A stretch of DNA of 64,000 nucleotides, taken from Clostridium saccharoperbutylacetonicum N1-4(HMT). Lineage in GTDB: Bacteria; Bacillota; Clostridia; Clostridiales; Clostridiaceae. Numbering within the stretch: the stretch's first letter is position 1; each line of letters begins with the position of its first letter. The position numbers and the translations under genes are program-made. The stretch lies in NCBI RefSeq assembly GCF_000340885.1, contig NC_020291.1:1797001-1861000 (forward strand), in the 5' to 3' direction. Below the pieces are notes generated by a model. The model was not told where the DNA came from. It searched no databases and worked only from the letters and a program-made list of their open reading frames with translations. Shown here in pieces: positions 45,425 through 53,545 of this stretch.

Positions 45425-46636
45425 ATGAACATTCCATTAGTAGATTTAAAAGCACAATTTAAAACAATTGAGGATAAAGCAACAAAGGCAGCTTGTGAAG
45501 TACTTTCATCAGCAAATTACATTATGGGGAAAGATGTAATAGAATTTGAAAAGGAATTTGCAAATTATGTGGGAGCTAAACATGCAATATCCGTAGGAAA
45601 TGGAACAGATGCCTTAGTTATTGCACTTATGGCTTGTGGTGTTGGGAAAGGCGATGAAGTTATTACAACAACTTTTACATTTTTCTCAACAGCAGAAAGT
45701 ATTTCAGCAGTAGGAGCAACTCCAGTTTTTGTAGATGTTGAAAAAGATACTTATAATATTGATTCAACAAAGATAGAAGAAAAAATTACTGAAAAGACTA
45801 AAGCAATTATGCCAGTTCATATATTTGGACAACCAGCAAAGATGGAGGAAATAAATAAAATTGCTAAAAAACATAACTTGAAAGTTATAGAAGATGCAGC
45901 TCAAGCTGTTGGGGCTGAGTATAAAGGTAAGAAAGTTGGAGTTATAGGGGATATAGGTTGTTTCTCATTTTTCCCAACTAAAAATCTTGGATGTGCAGGA
46001 GATGGGGGAATTATAACTACCTCTGATGATAACTTAGCAACCATTGTAAAGGCTCTTAGAACTCACGGTAGTGGTGAAAATGGACAAAGAGCATATAATT
46101 ATTTAAATAATATTAATGAGGAAATTGAAGTTTCAGAAGGACATGATGATACAGTATATAATCCATTAAAATATTATAATTATTTAATTGGATTTAATTC
46201 AAGATTAGATACAATTCAAGCTGCAATTTTAAGAATAAAACTAGGGTTTATAGATAGTTGGAATGAAAAAAGAAGAGAAAATGCAAAAAATTATGATGAA
46301 AAGTTAAAAGAAACAGCATTAACTTTACCTGTAATAATAGAGGAAGGCAAGTCAGTATATAATATGTACGTTGTACAAGCTGAGAATAGAGAAGAAGTTA
46401 TTAGTAAATTAAAAGAAAAAGGTATAAGCACAGGAGTTTATTATCCAGTGCCAATGCATTTACAAAAGGTATATAAGAACCTTGGATATAAAGAAGGAGA
46501 TTTACCTGTGGCAGAATATCTATCACATAGAACTTTTGCTATACCAGTTTACCCAGAACTGAATACTGAGCAAAAAGAATATATAGTTGATACAATAAAA
46601 AATATAATTTATATAGATATTCAACGCAAGAATTAG
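45425..46636 (+). CDS. DegT/DnrJ/EryC1-family aminotransferase (second), 3' end made by element F
   Basis: A 403-residue PLP enzyme, probably a keto-sugar nucleotide aminotransferase. [18 protein letters not shown] carries the ring-binding Asp near residue 158 and [14 protein letters not shown] the PLP lysine near 184; the C-terminal [17 protein letters not shown] is typical. Related to the first DegT gene but not a recent duplicate. The final eight codons (YIDIQRKN) and the stop come from the foldback element copy F, whose left end begins at 46612. The original ending was probably near TIKNII. The catalytic parts are untouched, so it may still work. Confidence 0.88.
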   Translation: MNIPLVDLKAQFKTIEDKATKAACEVLSSANYIMGKDVIEFEKEFANYVGAKHAISVGNGTDALVIALMACGVGKGDEVITTTFTFFSTAESISAVGATPVFVDVEKDTYNIDSTKIEEKITEKTKAIMPVHIFGQPAKMEEINKIAKKHNLKVIEDAAQAVGAEYKGKKVGVIGDIGCFSFFPTKNLGCAGDGGIITTSDDNLATIVKALRTHGSGENGQRAYNYLNNINEEIEVSEGHDDTVYNPLKYYNYLIGFNSRLDTIQAAILRIKLGFIDSWNEKRRENAKNYDEKLKETALTLPVIIEEGKSVYNMYVVQAENREEVISKLKEKGISTGVYYPVPMHLQKVYKNLGYKEGDLPVAEYLSHRTFAIPVYPELNTEQKEYIVDTIKNIIYIDIQRKN

Positions 46637-47059
46637 ACTTATGTGGTAAATTACCAAAATCCAATACATTTGTCTTCTGCAGGACTAGTGAAATTTTCGC
46701 TGGAAGGTTCTAAATTGGAGCTTATCACCATTTTAGCGTGTTCCAGATGTAAAATCCCCAAGGAGAAAGTTCATGTTTCCAAATATAAAATTTGGACACT
46801 TACTTTTTGGACATTCACTTTTAGACATGCTAAAATGGAACAAGCCATAGAGGAAACTCGACTCACATTCGTTCGCTGAGTAAGCGATTCACACCAAATC
46901 ATAGATTTGGGTTCTCTGCTTAACAACCATCATCAGCTCAATTTCACATGCCTGCTTCCAGAAAAATGTATCTGATTTCTAGTGTAGTGTTACGATTATA
47001 ATTTCTCAATAATATATATATTACATTTATAAGTTGAATTATTAATTTGGATATCTATA
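46612..47059 (+). mobile_element. Foldback element, copy F (448 bp, variant core)
   Basis: Left end TATAGATATTCAACG (one change), right end GGATATCTATA. It overlaps the last 25 bases of the second DegT gene. It is in the 387 bp right-half form, but the core arm is longer by an extra stretch (AAGGAGAAAGTTCATGTTTCC ... TTTGGACACTTACTTTTTGG) that no other copy has, next to AATCTGG-like sequence. A 78-codon open frame at 46643-46879 inside it has no ribosome site. Confidence 0.85.
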
Positions 47060-47236
47060 AATAAAAACTAAAAACATAATACTGGTAAATTTTATTATTT
47101 GAAGAAAAATATAAAAATATAACTGGAAATGAAATTTTCAGTTATATAACATATCAAATATTCAATTTACACAAATTATTATACATTCTCAATAAAAACT
47201 AAAAATAAAATAATTAAAGGACTAACTTAAGAATTT

Positions 47237-47288
47237 AAACCACTAAAATCAGAGAAAAAACTTCTAGAGGCACTGATTTTAGTGGTTT
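47237..47288. terminator. Bidirectional terminator between element F and dcd
   Basis: AAACCACTAAAATCAG pairs perfectly with CTGATTTTAGTGGTTT around a 20-base loop. It can stop the + strand DegT unit and the - strand dcd gene. Confidence 0.8.
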
Positions 47289-47341
47289 ATATTTTGGGTA
47301 AATCTCTTTTTATATATCCTAATAATTAATTCGGTTAAATT

Positions 47342-47860
47342 CTACTCAAAATCCTTATATAAAAGACTTGGCTGAACCCCTTGATTATTTTGATATTTCC
47401 CACTAGAATACACATCATAATCACCTTCAATGCTGTGGTAGTATATTTGACACAATTCAATTCCTGAATAAATTCTTATTGGTTGAACACAGAATATTTC
47501 TAATGTCCAATATCCGTGAAAACCTACGTCACCAAATCCAGCAGTAACGTGAATAAATAAACCTAACCTTCCAACGGAAGAACGTCCTTCTAACATGGGT
47601 ACATATTTATCTGTTCCAGTATACTCTATTGTTCTTCCCAAGTATAGCTTCCCAGGCTCTAAAACTAATCCTTCATCAGGTATAATTATCTTTTTTGCTT
47701 TATTTTGCTTTTTCATATCTAATACTGTTTCATCATAAACAAGTAATTCGTTATGTAATTTTAGATTATAACTATTTGGATTAAGTTGTTTTTCACTAAA
47801 GGGTTCTATTATTATTTCTTTTCCTAACTTATTCTTTATTTCTTTTCCAGAAAGTATCAT
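47342..47860 (-). CDS. dcd: dCTP deaminase
   Basis: A 172-residue trimeric dUTPase-superfamily enzyme that converts dCTP to dUTP for thymidylate synthesis. Start MILSGKEIKNKLGK, EGRSSVGRLGLFIHVTAGF near residue 95 with the conserved Ser-Arg and the catalytic Glu in FHGYWTLEIF near 118 are all present. Some close relatives also hydrolyse dUTP; this cannot be read from sequence, and no separate dUTPase gene is present in the window. It is transcribed away from the rRNA methyltransferase gene and ends at a shared terminator. Confidence 0.93.
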   Translation of the reverse strand: MILSGKEIKNKLGKEIIIEPFSEKQLNPNSYNLKLHNELLVYDETVLDMKKQNKAKKIIIPDEGLVLEPGKLYLGRTIEYTGTDKYVPMLEGRSSVGRLGLFIHVTAGFGDVGFHGYWTLEIFCVQPIRIYSGIELCQIYYHSIEGDYDVYSSGKYQNNQGVQPSLLYKDFE

Positions 47861-47971
47861 TTTCCTTTTGCTCCTTTTAATTCATATATATAAATTATTA
47901 ATTAACAATCTTATATATATGATATAATTATTTAGAATTTAATACAATAATTTGTTTAGGAAGGTACATAT

Positions 47972-49159
47972 ATGAAAGAAGTAATAATTAGTGTAAAGAA
48001 AGAATTTGTAAATAAATATAAAAAAGGATATTCTTTAATTTTAGAAGAGGCTTTGGTAAATCCAATGGTACTAAAAGAAGAAGGTCAGCTTATAACGTTT
48101 ATAGATGATAAAAAAGCTTTTTTAGGTAAAGGGTATTATGGAAAGCAAAATAAGGGTTGTGGCTGGATTTTAAGTAATAGTAAAAACAGTAATGTAGATT
48201 ATAAGTTTTTTTATGATAAGCTTAGAAATGCATTTTCTAAAAGAATGAAATATTATCATTCAAGGGATACCTCTGCTTTTAGAGTATTCAATGGTGAGGG
48301 AGATGGAATAGGCGGACTTACTATTGATTATTTTGATGAATATTATCTTATAACTTGGTATAGTAAGGGAATGTATGGATTTAAGGAATATATAATTAAA
48401 GCTATAAAAGCTCTAGTTTCTTTTGATGGAATATATGAAAAGAAAAGATTTGAAGAAAATGGCATGGTTGTTGATGAAGATAGTTATTTATGTGGAAAAA
48501 AAGCACCAGAACCTCTTATAGTTAAGGAAAATGGAGTTAATTTTGCAATTTATTTAAATGATGGAGCAATGGTAGGGGTATTTTTAGATCAAAAGGAAGT
48601 TAGAAAGTCTATTAAAGAAAAATACTCCAAGAATAAAAGAATATTAAATACATTTTCTTATACAGGAGCCTTTTCTATGGCAGCAGCAAAAGGTGGTGCT
48701 ATTACTACAAGTGTTGACTTAGCAAGCAGAAGTTTAGAAAAAACAACTGAGAACTTTAAGATAAATAATATTGATTCAGAAAAACATGAAATAATTGTTG
48801 AAGATATTTTCCAGTATTTTAAACGAGCTAAGAAAGAAGAATTAAAATTTGATGTGGTTATTCTTGATCCGCCAAGCTTTGCAACCTCTAAGGACAATAG
48901 ATTTAGTGCAGCAAAGGATTATAAAGATTTAATGAAGTCAGCTATTGAAATAACAGAAGACGAAGGGGTAATTGTAGCTTCAACTAATTGCGCTACCTTT
49001 AATATGGCTAAGTTTAAAAAGTTTATAGATGATGCTTTTAAAGAATTGCATAAAAATTATGGGATTTTAGAAGAGCACAGCCTTCCAGAGGATTTTGCAG
49101 TGACAGAAAAGTTCCCAGAAGGGAATTACTTAAAAGTTGTGTTTGTAAGAGTTTATTAA
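47972..49159 (+). CDS. RlmI/RlmK-family rRNA large-subunit methyltransferase
   Basis: A 395-residue SAM-dependent enzyme that methylates a cytosine of 23S rRNA in relatives (RlmI, m5C1962). The N-terminal ~75 residues form a PUA domain (KGYSLILEEALVNP), followed by a EEHD-like region and the Rossmann domain: RILNTFSYTGAFSMAAA near 215 (SAM site), VDLASRS, and VILDPPSFATSK near 300 (catalytic DPP). The conserved NLNDG-like stretch IYLNDGAMVGVFLDQKE precedes. E. coli RlmI has a catalytic Cys in its last part; here STNCA is present near 335. The start is ATG with AGGAAGG upstream. Confidence 0.9.
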   Translation: MKEVIISVKKEFVNKYKKGYSLILEEALVNPMVLKEEGQLITFIDDKKAFLGKGYYGKQNKGCGWILSNSKNSNVDYKFFYDKLRNAFSKRMKYYHSRDTSAFRVFNGEGDGIGGLTIDYFDEYYLITWYSKGMYGFKEYIIKAIKALVSFDGIYEKKRFEENGMVVDEDSYLCGKKAPEPLIVKENGVNFAIYLNDGAMVGVFLDQKEVRKSIKEKYSKNKRILNTFSYTGAFSMAAAKGGAITTSVDLASRSLEKTTENFKINNIDSEKHEIIVEDIFQYFKRAKKEELKFDVVILDPPSFATSKDNRFSAAKDYKDLMKSAIEITEDEGVIVASTNCATFNMAKFKKFIDDAFKELHKNYGILEEHSLPEDFAVTEKFPEGNYLKVVFVRVY

Positions 49160-49322
49160 TAAAAAAGTGATTACACTACTATAAGTAAAATATACGTGGT
49201 TTTTAAAATAATAAATTTGCAAGATATGTGAAGAATATAAGAGAAATAATTAGCTATACAGAGTTAATTTCGAATATTAATTGTAAAACGCCTAAAAGAT
49301 ATAAAAAAATAATTTTATAGAC

Positions 49323-49352
49323 TTTGACCTTCTTTGACTATTAAATTATAAT
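49323..49352 (+). promoter_or_regulatory. CtsR operator overlapping the hsp20 promoter
   Basis: TTTGACC-TTC-TTTGACT (49323-49339) read on the other strand is AGTCAAAGAAGGTCAAA, one base off the CtsR direct repeat GGTCAAANANRGTCAAA. It overlaps TTGACC, with a 17-base spacer to TATAAT (49347-49352). Heat-shock repression by CtsR is the clear expectation. Confidence 0.82.
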
Positions 49353-49418
49353 TTACTTGTAAAAACAAACAATACAAAAACAAGTATAAAAATAAAATAA
49401 ATTAAGGAGGTCTTAAGT

Positions 49419-49868
49419 ATGTTTGGATTGATACCTTTTAGAACTAATGGAGTAAGCAAGAAAGGAGGTTCATTTGATGATTTCTTTGATGGATTCTTTA
49501 ATGATGATTTCTTTTCACCAATGAATTTTGGTTTTAGTAGCAACCAAAAATTTAAGGCTGATATAAGAGAAACTCAAAATGAATATTTAGTATCAGCAGA
49601 ATTACCTGGTGTTAAAAAGGAAGACATCAGTCTAGAATATAGGGACAATACATTAATTATTTCTGCTAAAAGAGATGAAGTGATTAATGAAGAAAAGGAT
49701 AATTACATCCGAAGAGAAAGAACTTATGGACAAATTTCTAGAGCTTTCCATGTAGAAAATGTTGATAATGCACAAATTTCAGCAAAATTTGAAAATGGTG
49801 AATTAAAGATTATTTTACCTAAATTAAATGAAACTATTAAAGAAAATAGTAGAATTTTAATTCAATAG
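49419..49868 (+). CDS. hsp20: Small heat-shock protein, Hsp20/alpha-crystallin family
   Basis: A 149-residue holdase. The N-terminal arm (residues 1-45) is Phe/Asp-rich with GSFDDFFDGFFNDDFFSP, typical of clostridial Hsp18; the alpha-crystallin domain covers about 48-138, with ELPGVKKEDISLEY and the conserved ending FENGELKIILPK, then an IxI-type tail (SRILIQ). It prevents aggregation of unfolded proteins in stress and solvent exposure. TTAAGGAGGTCTTAAGT precedes ATG. Own promoter with CtsR operator and own terminator, so it is monocistronic. Confidence 0.95.
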   Translation: MFGLIPFRTNGVSKKGGSFDDFFDGFFNDDFFSPMNFGFSSNQKFKADIRETQNEYLVSAELPGVKKEDISLEYRDNTLIISAKRDEVINEEKDNYIRRERTYGQISRAFHVENVDNAQISAKFENGELKIILPKLNETIKENSRILIQ

Positions 49869-49941
49869 AGAATATATAATTACCTTAGTATGATTTAAAT
49901 TGTCCCTCTTTCTAGTTTATATAAATAAAAGTTGTATAAAA

Positions 49942-49974
49942 TAATGGAACCCTTTAAAAGGGTTCCATTATTTT
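49942..49974 (+). terminator. Terminator after hsp20
   Basis: TAATGGAACCCTTT with AAAGGGTTCCATTA, then TTTT: a near-perfect stem. Confidence 0.9.
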
Positions 49975-49985
49975 ATGATCATTTC

Positions 49986-50066
49986 TTAAACATCGAAAAT
50001 ATTCTTTATAGTTAATAATACTAATCCAAGTCCTGATATTAATGAAAGCAATGCACCAACTACCAT
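49986..50066 (-). pseudogene. Remnant of a small membrane protein gene
   Basis: On the - strand, the last 26 codons read MVVGALLSLISGLGLVLLTI then KNIFDV and a stop: one clean membrane helix. An in-frame stop lies five codons upstream and no ribosome site precedes the ATG, so it looks like the 3' end of a lost gene or a very small single-helix protein. Low confidence. Confidence 0.35.
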
Positions 50067-50110
50067 AAACGAAATTGTTTTTTATCAAAGGATAATACAG
50101 TATTTATCTC

Positions 50111-50272
50111 ATGGATGGAAAGCAAGTGACTATATTGAGAGGTAAAGAAAGTGAAAAATTTTTGAGAAAAATAGAAGCTGCCGATTTTTTGACAGCACAA
50201 CTAATAATGGCAAAGGTTACAGGGAACTTTAAAAGAAGAAATGAAAGAGAGAGTAAGCAGAGAAACAAATAG
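50111..50272 (+). CDS. Hypothetical 53-residue basic protein
   Basis: A short frame, MDGKQVTILRGKESEKFLRK at its start, then EAADFLTAQLIMAKVTGNF and a very basic tail KRRNERESKQRNK. Composition is protein-like (charged helix, hydrophobic helix, basic tail) and unlike the surrounding AT-rich gaps, but no good ribosome site is present and the family is unknown. It may be a broken gene fragment. Confidence 0.35.
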   Translation: MDGKQVTILRGKESEKFLRKIEAADFLTAQLIMAKVTGNFKRRNERESKQRNK

Positions 50273-50348
50273 AAAACTGAAGTGAATGGTATATTTGAGA
50301 ACCAATCTTAATATAAATAATTAGTTATATTATAGAGGAGGCTATTTT

Positions 50349-51524
50349 GTGAGCTTTATTAATAGTTTTTATATTAAGTATTTGGAGAAATTCGATGATA
50401 TACCGTTTAAAGTAAAATTTCAAAATAACGAAGAATATGTTATTGGGGAGGGTACACCACAGTTTGAAATAACTGTTAAGAATGAGATAAGCAAAACAGA
50501 ATTATTAAAAAGTACATCTATTGCCCTTGGAGAAGCCTATATGAGAGGTGATATTGAGATACAAGGAGACTTATTTCAAGTTTTAAATTTATTCCTTAGC
50601 CAAATGGATAAATTCACAACTGATGCTAAATCTCTTAAAAACTTGATTTTTACATCGAGTTCTCCAAAAAATCAAAAAAGTGAAGTTCAATCTCATTATG
50701 ATATAGGCAATAATTTTTATTCTCTTTGGCTTGATGATACTATGACTTATTCTTGTGGATATTTTAAATCGGATAATGATAGTTTACATGATGCACAAAT
50801 TAACAAAATTAATCATTCATTAAAAAAACTTAATTTAAAGGAAGGCATGAGTCTTTTAGATATTGGCTGTGGATGGGGTTCATTACTTATAGAAGCAGCA
50901 AAAAAATATAAAGTTCATGGTCTTGGAATTACCTTAAGTGAAGAGCAATTCAAAAAGTGTAATGAAAGAATAAAAGAAGAAAAACTTGAAAATTTATTGG
51001 AAGTTAAGCTTATGGATTATCGTGATTTAATTAAGAGTGGCAGAGGCTTTGATAGAGTTATAAGCATAGGCATGCTTGAGCATGTTGGAAGAGAAAATTA
51101 TGAATTATTTATTAAAAATGTTGATGGGGTTTTAAAACCAGAAGGAGTATTTTTACTACACTATATTAGTGCTTTAAAAGAATATCCAGGAGATCCTTGG
51201 ATTAAAAAGTATGTTTTTAAAGGTGGGGTAATTCCAAGTCTTAGAGAAATAATAAACATTTGTGGTGATTATAAATTCTATGTTATTGATGTTGAAAGTC
51301 TCAGAAGACATTATGTAAAAACACTTTTGTGCTGGAGGGATAATTATAATAAAAATATAGATAAAATATCAAAAATGTTTAATCAAGAATTTATAAGAAT
51401 GTGGGAACTTTATTTAAGTTCATGTGCAGCAACTTTTAATAATGGAATAATAGATCTTCATCAAATTTTAATTACAAAAGGCTTAAATAATAATATTCCT
51501 ATGACTAGAGATTATTTATATTAA
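50349..51524 (+). CDS. Cyclopropane-fatty-acyl-phospholipid synthase family methyltransferase
   Basis: A 391-residue SAM-dependent enzyme. The N-terminal ~95 residues form the lipid-associated domain; HYDIGNNFYSLWLDDTMTYS near residue 117 is the CFA synthase signature, SLLDIGCGWGSLLIEAA near 174 the SAM site, and GMLEHVGRENY near 240 and HYI near 280 supply catalytic residues (Glu, His, and the bicarbonate-binding set). It may add a methylene to unsaturated membrane lipids, relevant for solvent tolerance. The start is GTG, supported by GAGGAGGCTATTTT. Its stop overlaps the end of the convergent membrane-protein gene. Confidence 0.88.
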   Translation: MSFINSFYIKYLEKFDDIPFKVKFQNNEEYVIGEGTPQFEITVKNEISKTELLKSTSIALGEAYMRGDIEIQGDLFQVLNLFLSQMDKFTTDAKSLKNLIFTSSSPKNQKSEVQSHYDIGNNFYSLWLDDTMTYSCGYFKSDNDSLHDAQINKINHSLKKLNLKEGMSLLDIGCGWGSLLIEAAKKYKVHGLGITLSEEQFKKCNERIKEEKLENLLEVKLMDYRDLIKSGRGFDRVISIGMLEHVGRENYELFIKNVDGVLKPEGVFLLHYISALKEYPGDPWIKKYVFKGGVIPSLREIINICGDYKFYVIDVESLRRHYVKTLLCWRDNYNKNIDKISKMFNQEFIRMWELYLSSCAATFNNGIIDLHQILITKGLNNNIPMTRDYLY

Positions 51525-52069
51525 AAAATCCATAAAGCAGTAATTGCAGCAATAATTGAACCTATTACATCAGATAATAAATCAAAGTTTGTGTCTTTAA
51601 GCCCATGTTGATTATTATAGTTTAAAGTAGAATCTAGAATAAATTCATATATCTCATAAATGCAGCCTAGTGAAATTCCAATAGTTGCTACAAATATAGA
51701 AACATAATATTTCGGAGAGGTTATATGAAGCACTAGTTTGTCTAAGATGGAATAAAAGAAAAGTGCAAAAGAAAATGAACCTAAAGCGTGTAAAAATCTG
51801 TCGTAGTGTTTAGTGCTATTATAAAGATCCATATAATCACCAATAAAATTATTGCCAATTATACTTATTAAAACTAACATTATAATATAAATATTAATTT
51901 TAAATGCATATTTATATTGGATAAATAGAAAAAACAAATATGCGATATAGGCTACTATGTTTTCACCTAGGAGCTTATATCTTTTTTTTATTATTATATT
52001 AATGCACGTATATATTGTTATAATAGAAAAAATAATAGTCATAATTAATAACAATGTATTATAATTCAT
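51521..52069 (-). CDS. YjdF/DUF2238-like membrane protein
   Basis: A 182-residue integral membrane protein with about five to six helices. The family features are visible: HYDRFLHALGSF near residue 87, LGCIYEIYEFILD near 132 with paired Glu residues, and KDTNFDLLSDVIGS near 158. The DR-x-x-H, E-x-x-E and D-x-x-D motifs across helices hint at metal binding, but function is unknown. AATGAGGTGTTATT precedes the ATG on this strand. It ends tail to tail with the CFA-type gene. Confidence 0.8.
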   Translation of the reverse strand: MNYNTLLLIMTIIFSIITIYTCINIIIKKRYKLLGENIVAYIAYLFFLFIQYKYAFKINIYIIMLVLISIIGNNFIGDYMDLYNSTKHYDRFLHALGSFSFALFFYSILDKLVLHITSPKYYVSIFVATIGISLGCIYEIYEFILDSTLNYNNQHGLKDTNFDLLSDVIGSIIAAITALWIF

Positions 52070-52126
52070 AATAACACCTCATTGTAAATTTATTTAATAT
52101 ATCTGTTTTAATTATCAATTATAGAA

Positions 52127-52512
52127 TATAGATATCCAACGCAAGAATTAAACTTATGTGGTGACTTACCGAAATTAGATACATATTTATTACTGCGGAC
52201 TTAAGAAATTTTCGCTGGATGGGTTCTAAGTGGAAGGTTGCACCCATTTCTGCATGTTCCTAAAGTAAATTTATGACAAGCAGAAAATGAAACAACCTTA
52301 GAGGAAACTCGACTCACATTCGTTCGCTGAGTAAGCGATTCACACCAAATCATAGATTTGGGTTCACTGCTTAATAACCATCATCAGCTCAATTTCACAT
52401 GCCTGCTTCCAGAAAAATGTATCTAATTTCTAGTGTAGTGTTACGATTATAATTTCTCGATAATGCATACATATTCCATTTATAAGTTTGAGTATTAATT
52501 TGGATATATATA
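52127..52512 (+). mobile_element. Foldback element, copy G (386 bp, medium form)
   Basis: Left end exact (TATAGATATCCAACG); right end has one change (GGATATATATA). Core version 2 (AAGGTTG / CAACCTT, TTTCTGC / GCAGAAA). The right-hand module lacks the 57-base ORF start. It sits between the divergent starts of the YjdF-like gene and the deacylase gene, so it separates or carries their promoters. Confidence 0.85.
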
Positions 52513-52611
52513 ATTAGAACATATATATTATCTTTTACTAAACAGAGGGGATTTATTCAAAATCATATAAAGATTACATTTAATAAAAAGATATAATTGG
52601 AGGTGTGTAAA

Positions 52612-53112
52612 ATGACTGAAGGAAATGAGCAAAAAGTATATGATGCACTAAAAGCCTTAGAAATTAAATATATAAGGTATGAGCATGAACCACTTTATAC
52701 TGTTGAAGACACTAAGAAATTAGATATAAACATTACAGGACAGCATTGTAAAAATCTGTTTTTAAGGAATTCCAAAGGGAATGTACATTATCTTGTTTTA
52801 TTAGATGATGCAAAAAAGGTTAATCTAAAAGATTTAGCTAAACAAATAGAAAGTACAAAACTCTCCTTTGCATCAGAAGAAAGGTTATATAAATATTTAG
52901 GTCTTAGGCCAGGTTCAGTTACACCATTTGGCATAATTAATGATATTGAAAGTGAAGTTATAGTTTTAATTGATAAGGATATAACCAAGGCTGATGTGGT
53001 AAATTTTCATCCTAATGTAAATACAGCAACAATAGGGCTTTCATATTCAGATCTTGAAAAATTTATTAAATGGCATGGAAATAAAGTTTATTATGTAGAC
53101 ATAAGTATTTAA
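52612..53112 (+). CDS. Prolyl-tRNA deacylase (YbaK/ProX, PrdX-like)
   Basis: A 166-residue editing enzyme that hydrolyses mischarged Ala- or Cys-tRNA(Pro) or related tRNAs. It has the INS-domain pattern: KYIRYEHEPLYTVEDTKKLD near residue 20, GQHCKNLFLRNSKG near 45 (catalytic Lys), LGLRPGSVTPFGIIND near 100 with the GxxP and conserved Gly-Ser, and FHPNVNTATIGLS near 135. The length and start resemble PrdX proteins associated with clostridial proline metabolism, though no prd genes are near. ATG 52612 follows TTGGAGGTGTGTAAA. Confidence 0.9.
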   Translation: MTEGNEQKVYDALKALEIKYIRYEHEPLYTVEDTKKLDINITGQHCKNLFLRNSKGNVHYLVLLDDAKKVNLKDLAKQIESTKLSFASEERLYKYLGLRPGSVTPFGIINDIESEVIVLIDKDITKADVVNFHPNVNTATIGLSYSDLEKFIKWHGNKVYYVDISI

Positions 53113-53163
53113 TCATACTAAAATGCAATTTTTCATTGATATATAAGTATTCTTTTCGAGGTT

Positions 53164-53478
53164 TATAGATATCCAAAGCAAGAATTAGACATATACGGAA
53201 CGTACCGAAATTAAACACATATTTATTACAGCGGACTAATGAAATTTTCGCTGGATGGGTTCTAAGTGGAAGGTTGCACCCATTTCTGCATGTTCCTAAA
53301 GTAAATTTATGACAAGCAGAAAGTGGAACAACCTTCCACTAATAACCATCACAGCTTAATTTCATATGCCGCTTGCACAAATATGTATCTAATTTCTAGG
53401 GTAGTGTTACAATTATAATTGCTCAATAATACATATATATTCCACTTATAAGTTTGATTATTAAATTGGATATCTATA
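53164..53478 (+). mobile_element. Foldback element, copy H (315 bp, short form)
   Basis: Both ends exact. The core is a complete version-2 hairpin: GGTTCTAAGTGGAAGGTTG pairs along most of its length with CAACCTTCCACTAATAACC, and TTTCTGC with GCAGAAA. No extra module. This is one of the clearest views of the basic foldback unit. Confidence 0.87.
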
Positions 53479-53545
53479 TGAGGAATAAATAGTGCACTTA
53501 TAGTTTAATATATTATTAATAAAACAAAATAATATGGAGGCTACA

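Noticed and set aside
46643..46879. 78-codon ORF
   Set aside because: It is entirely inside foldback element F, without ribosome site, and is not kept in other copies.
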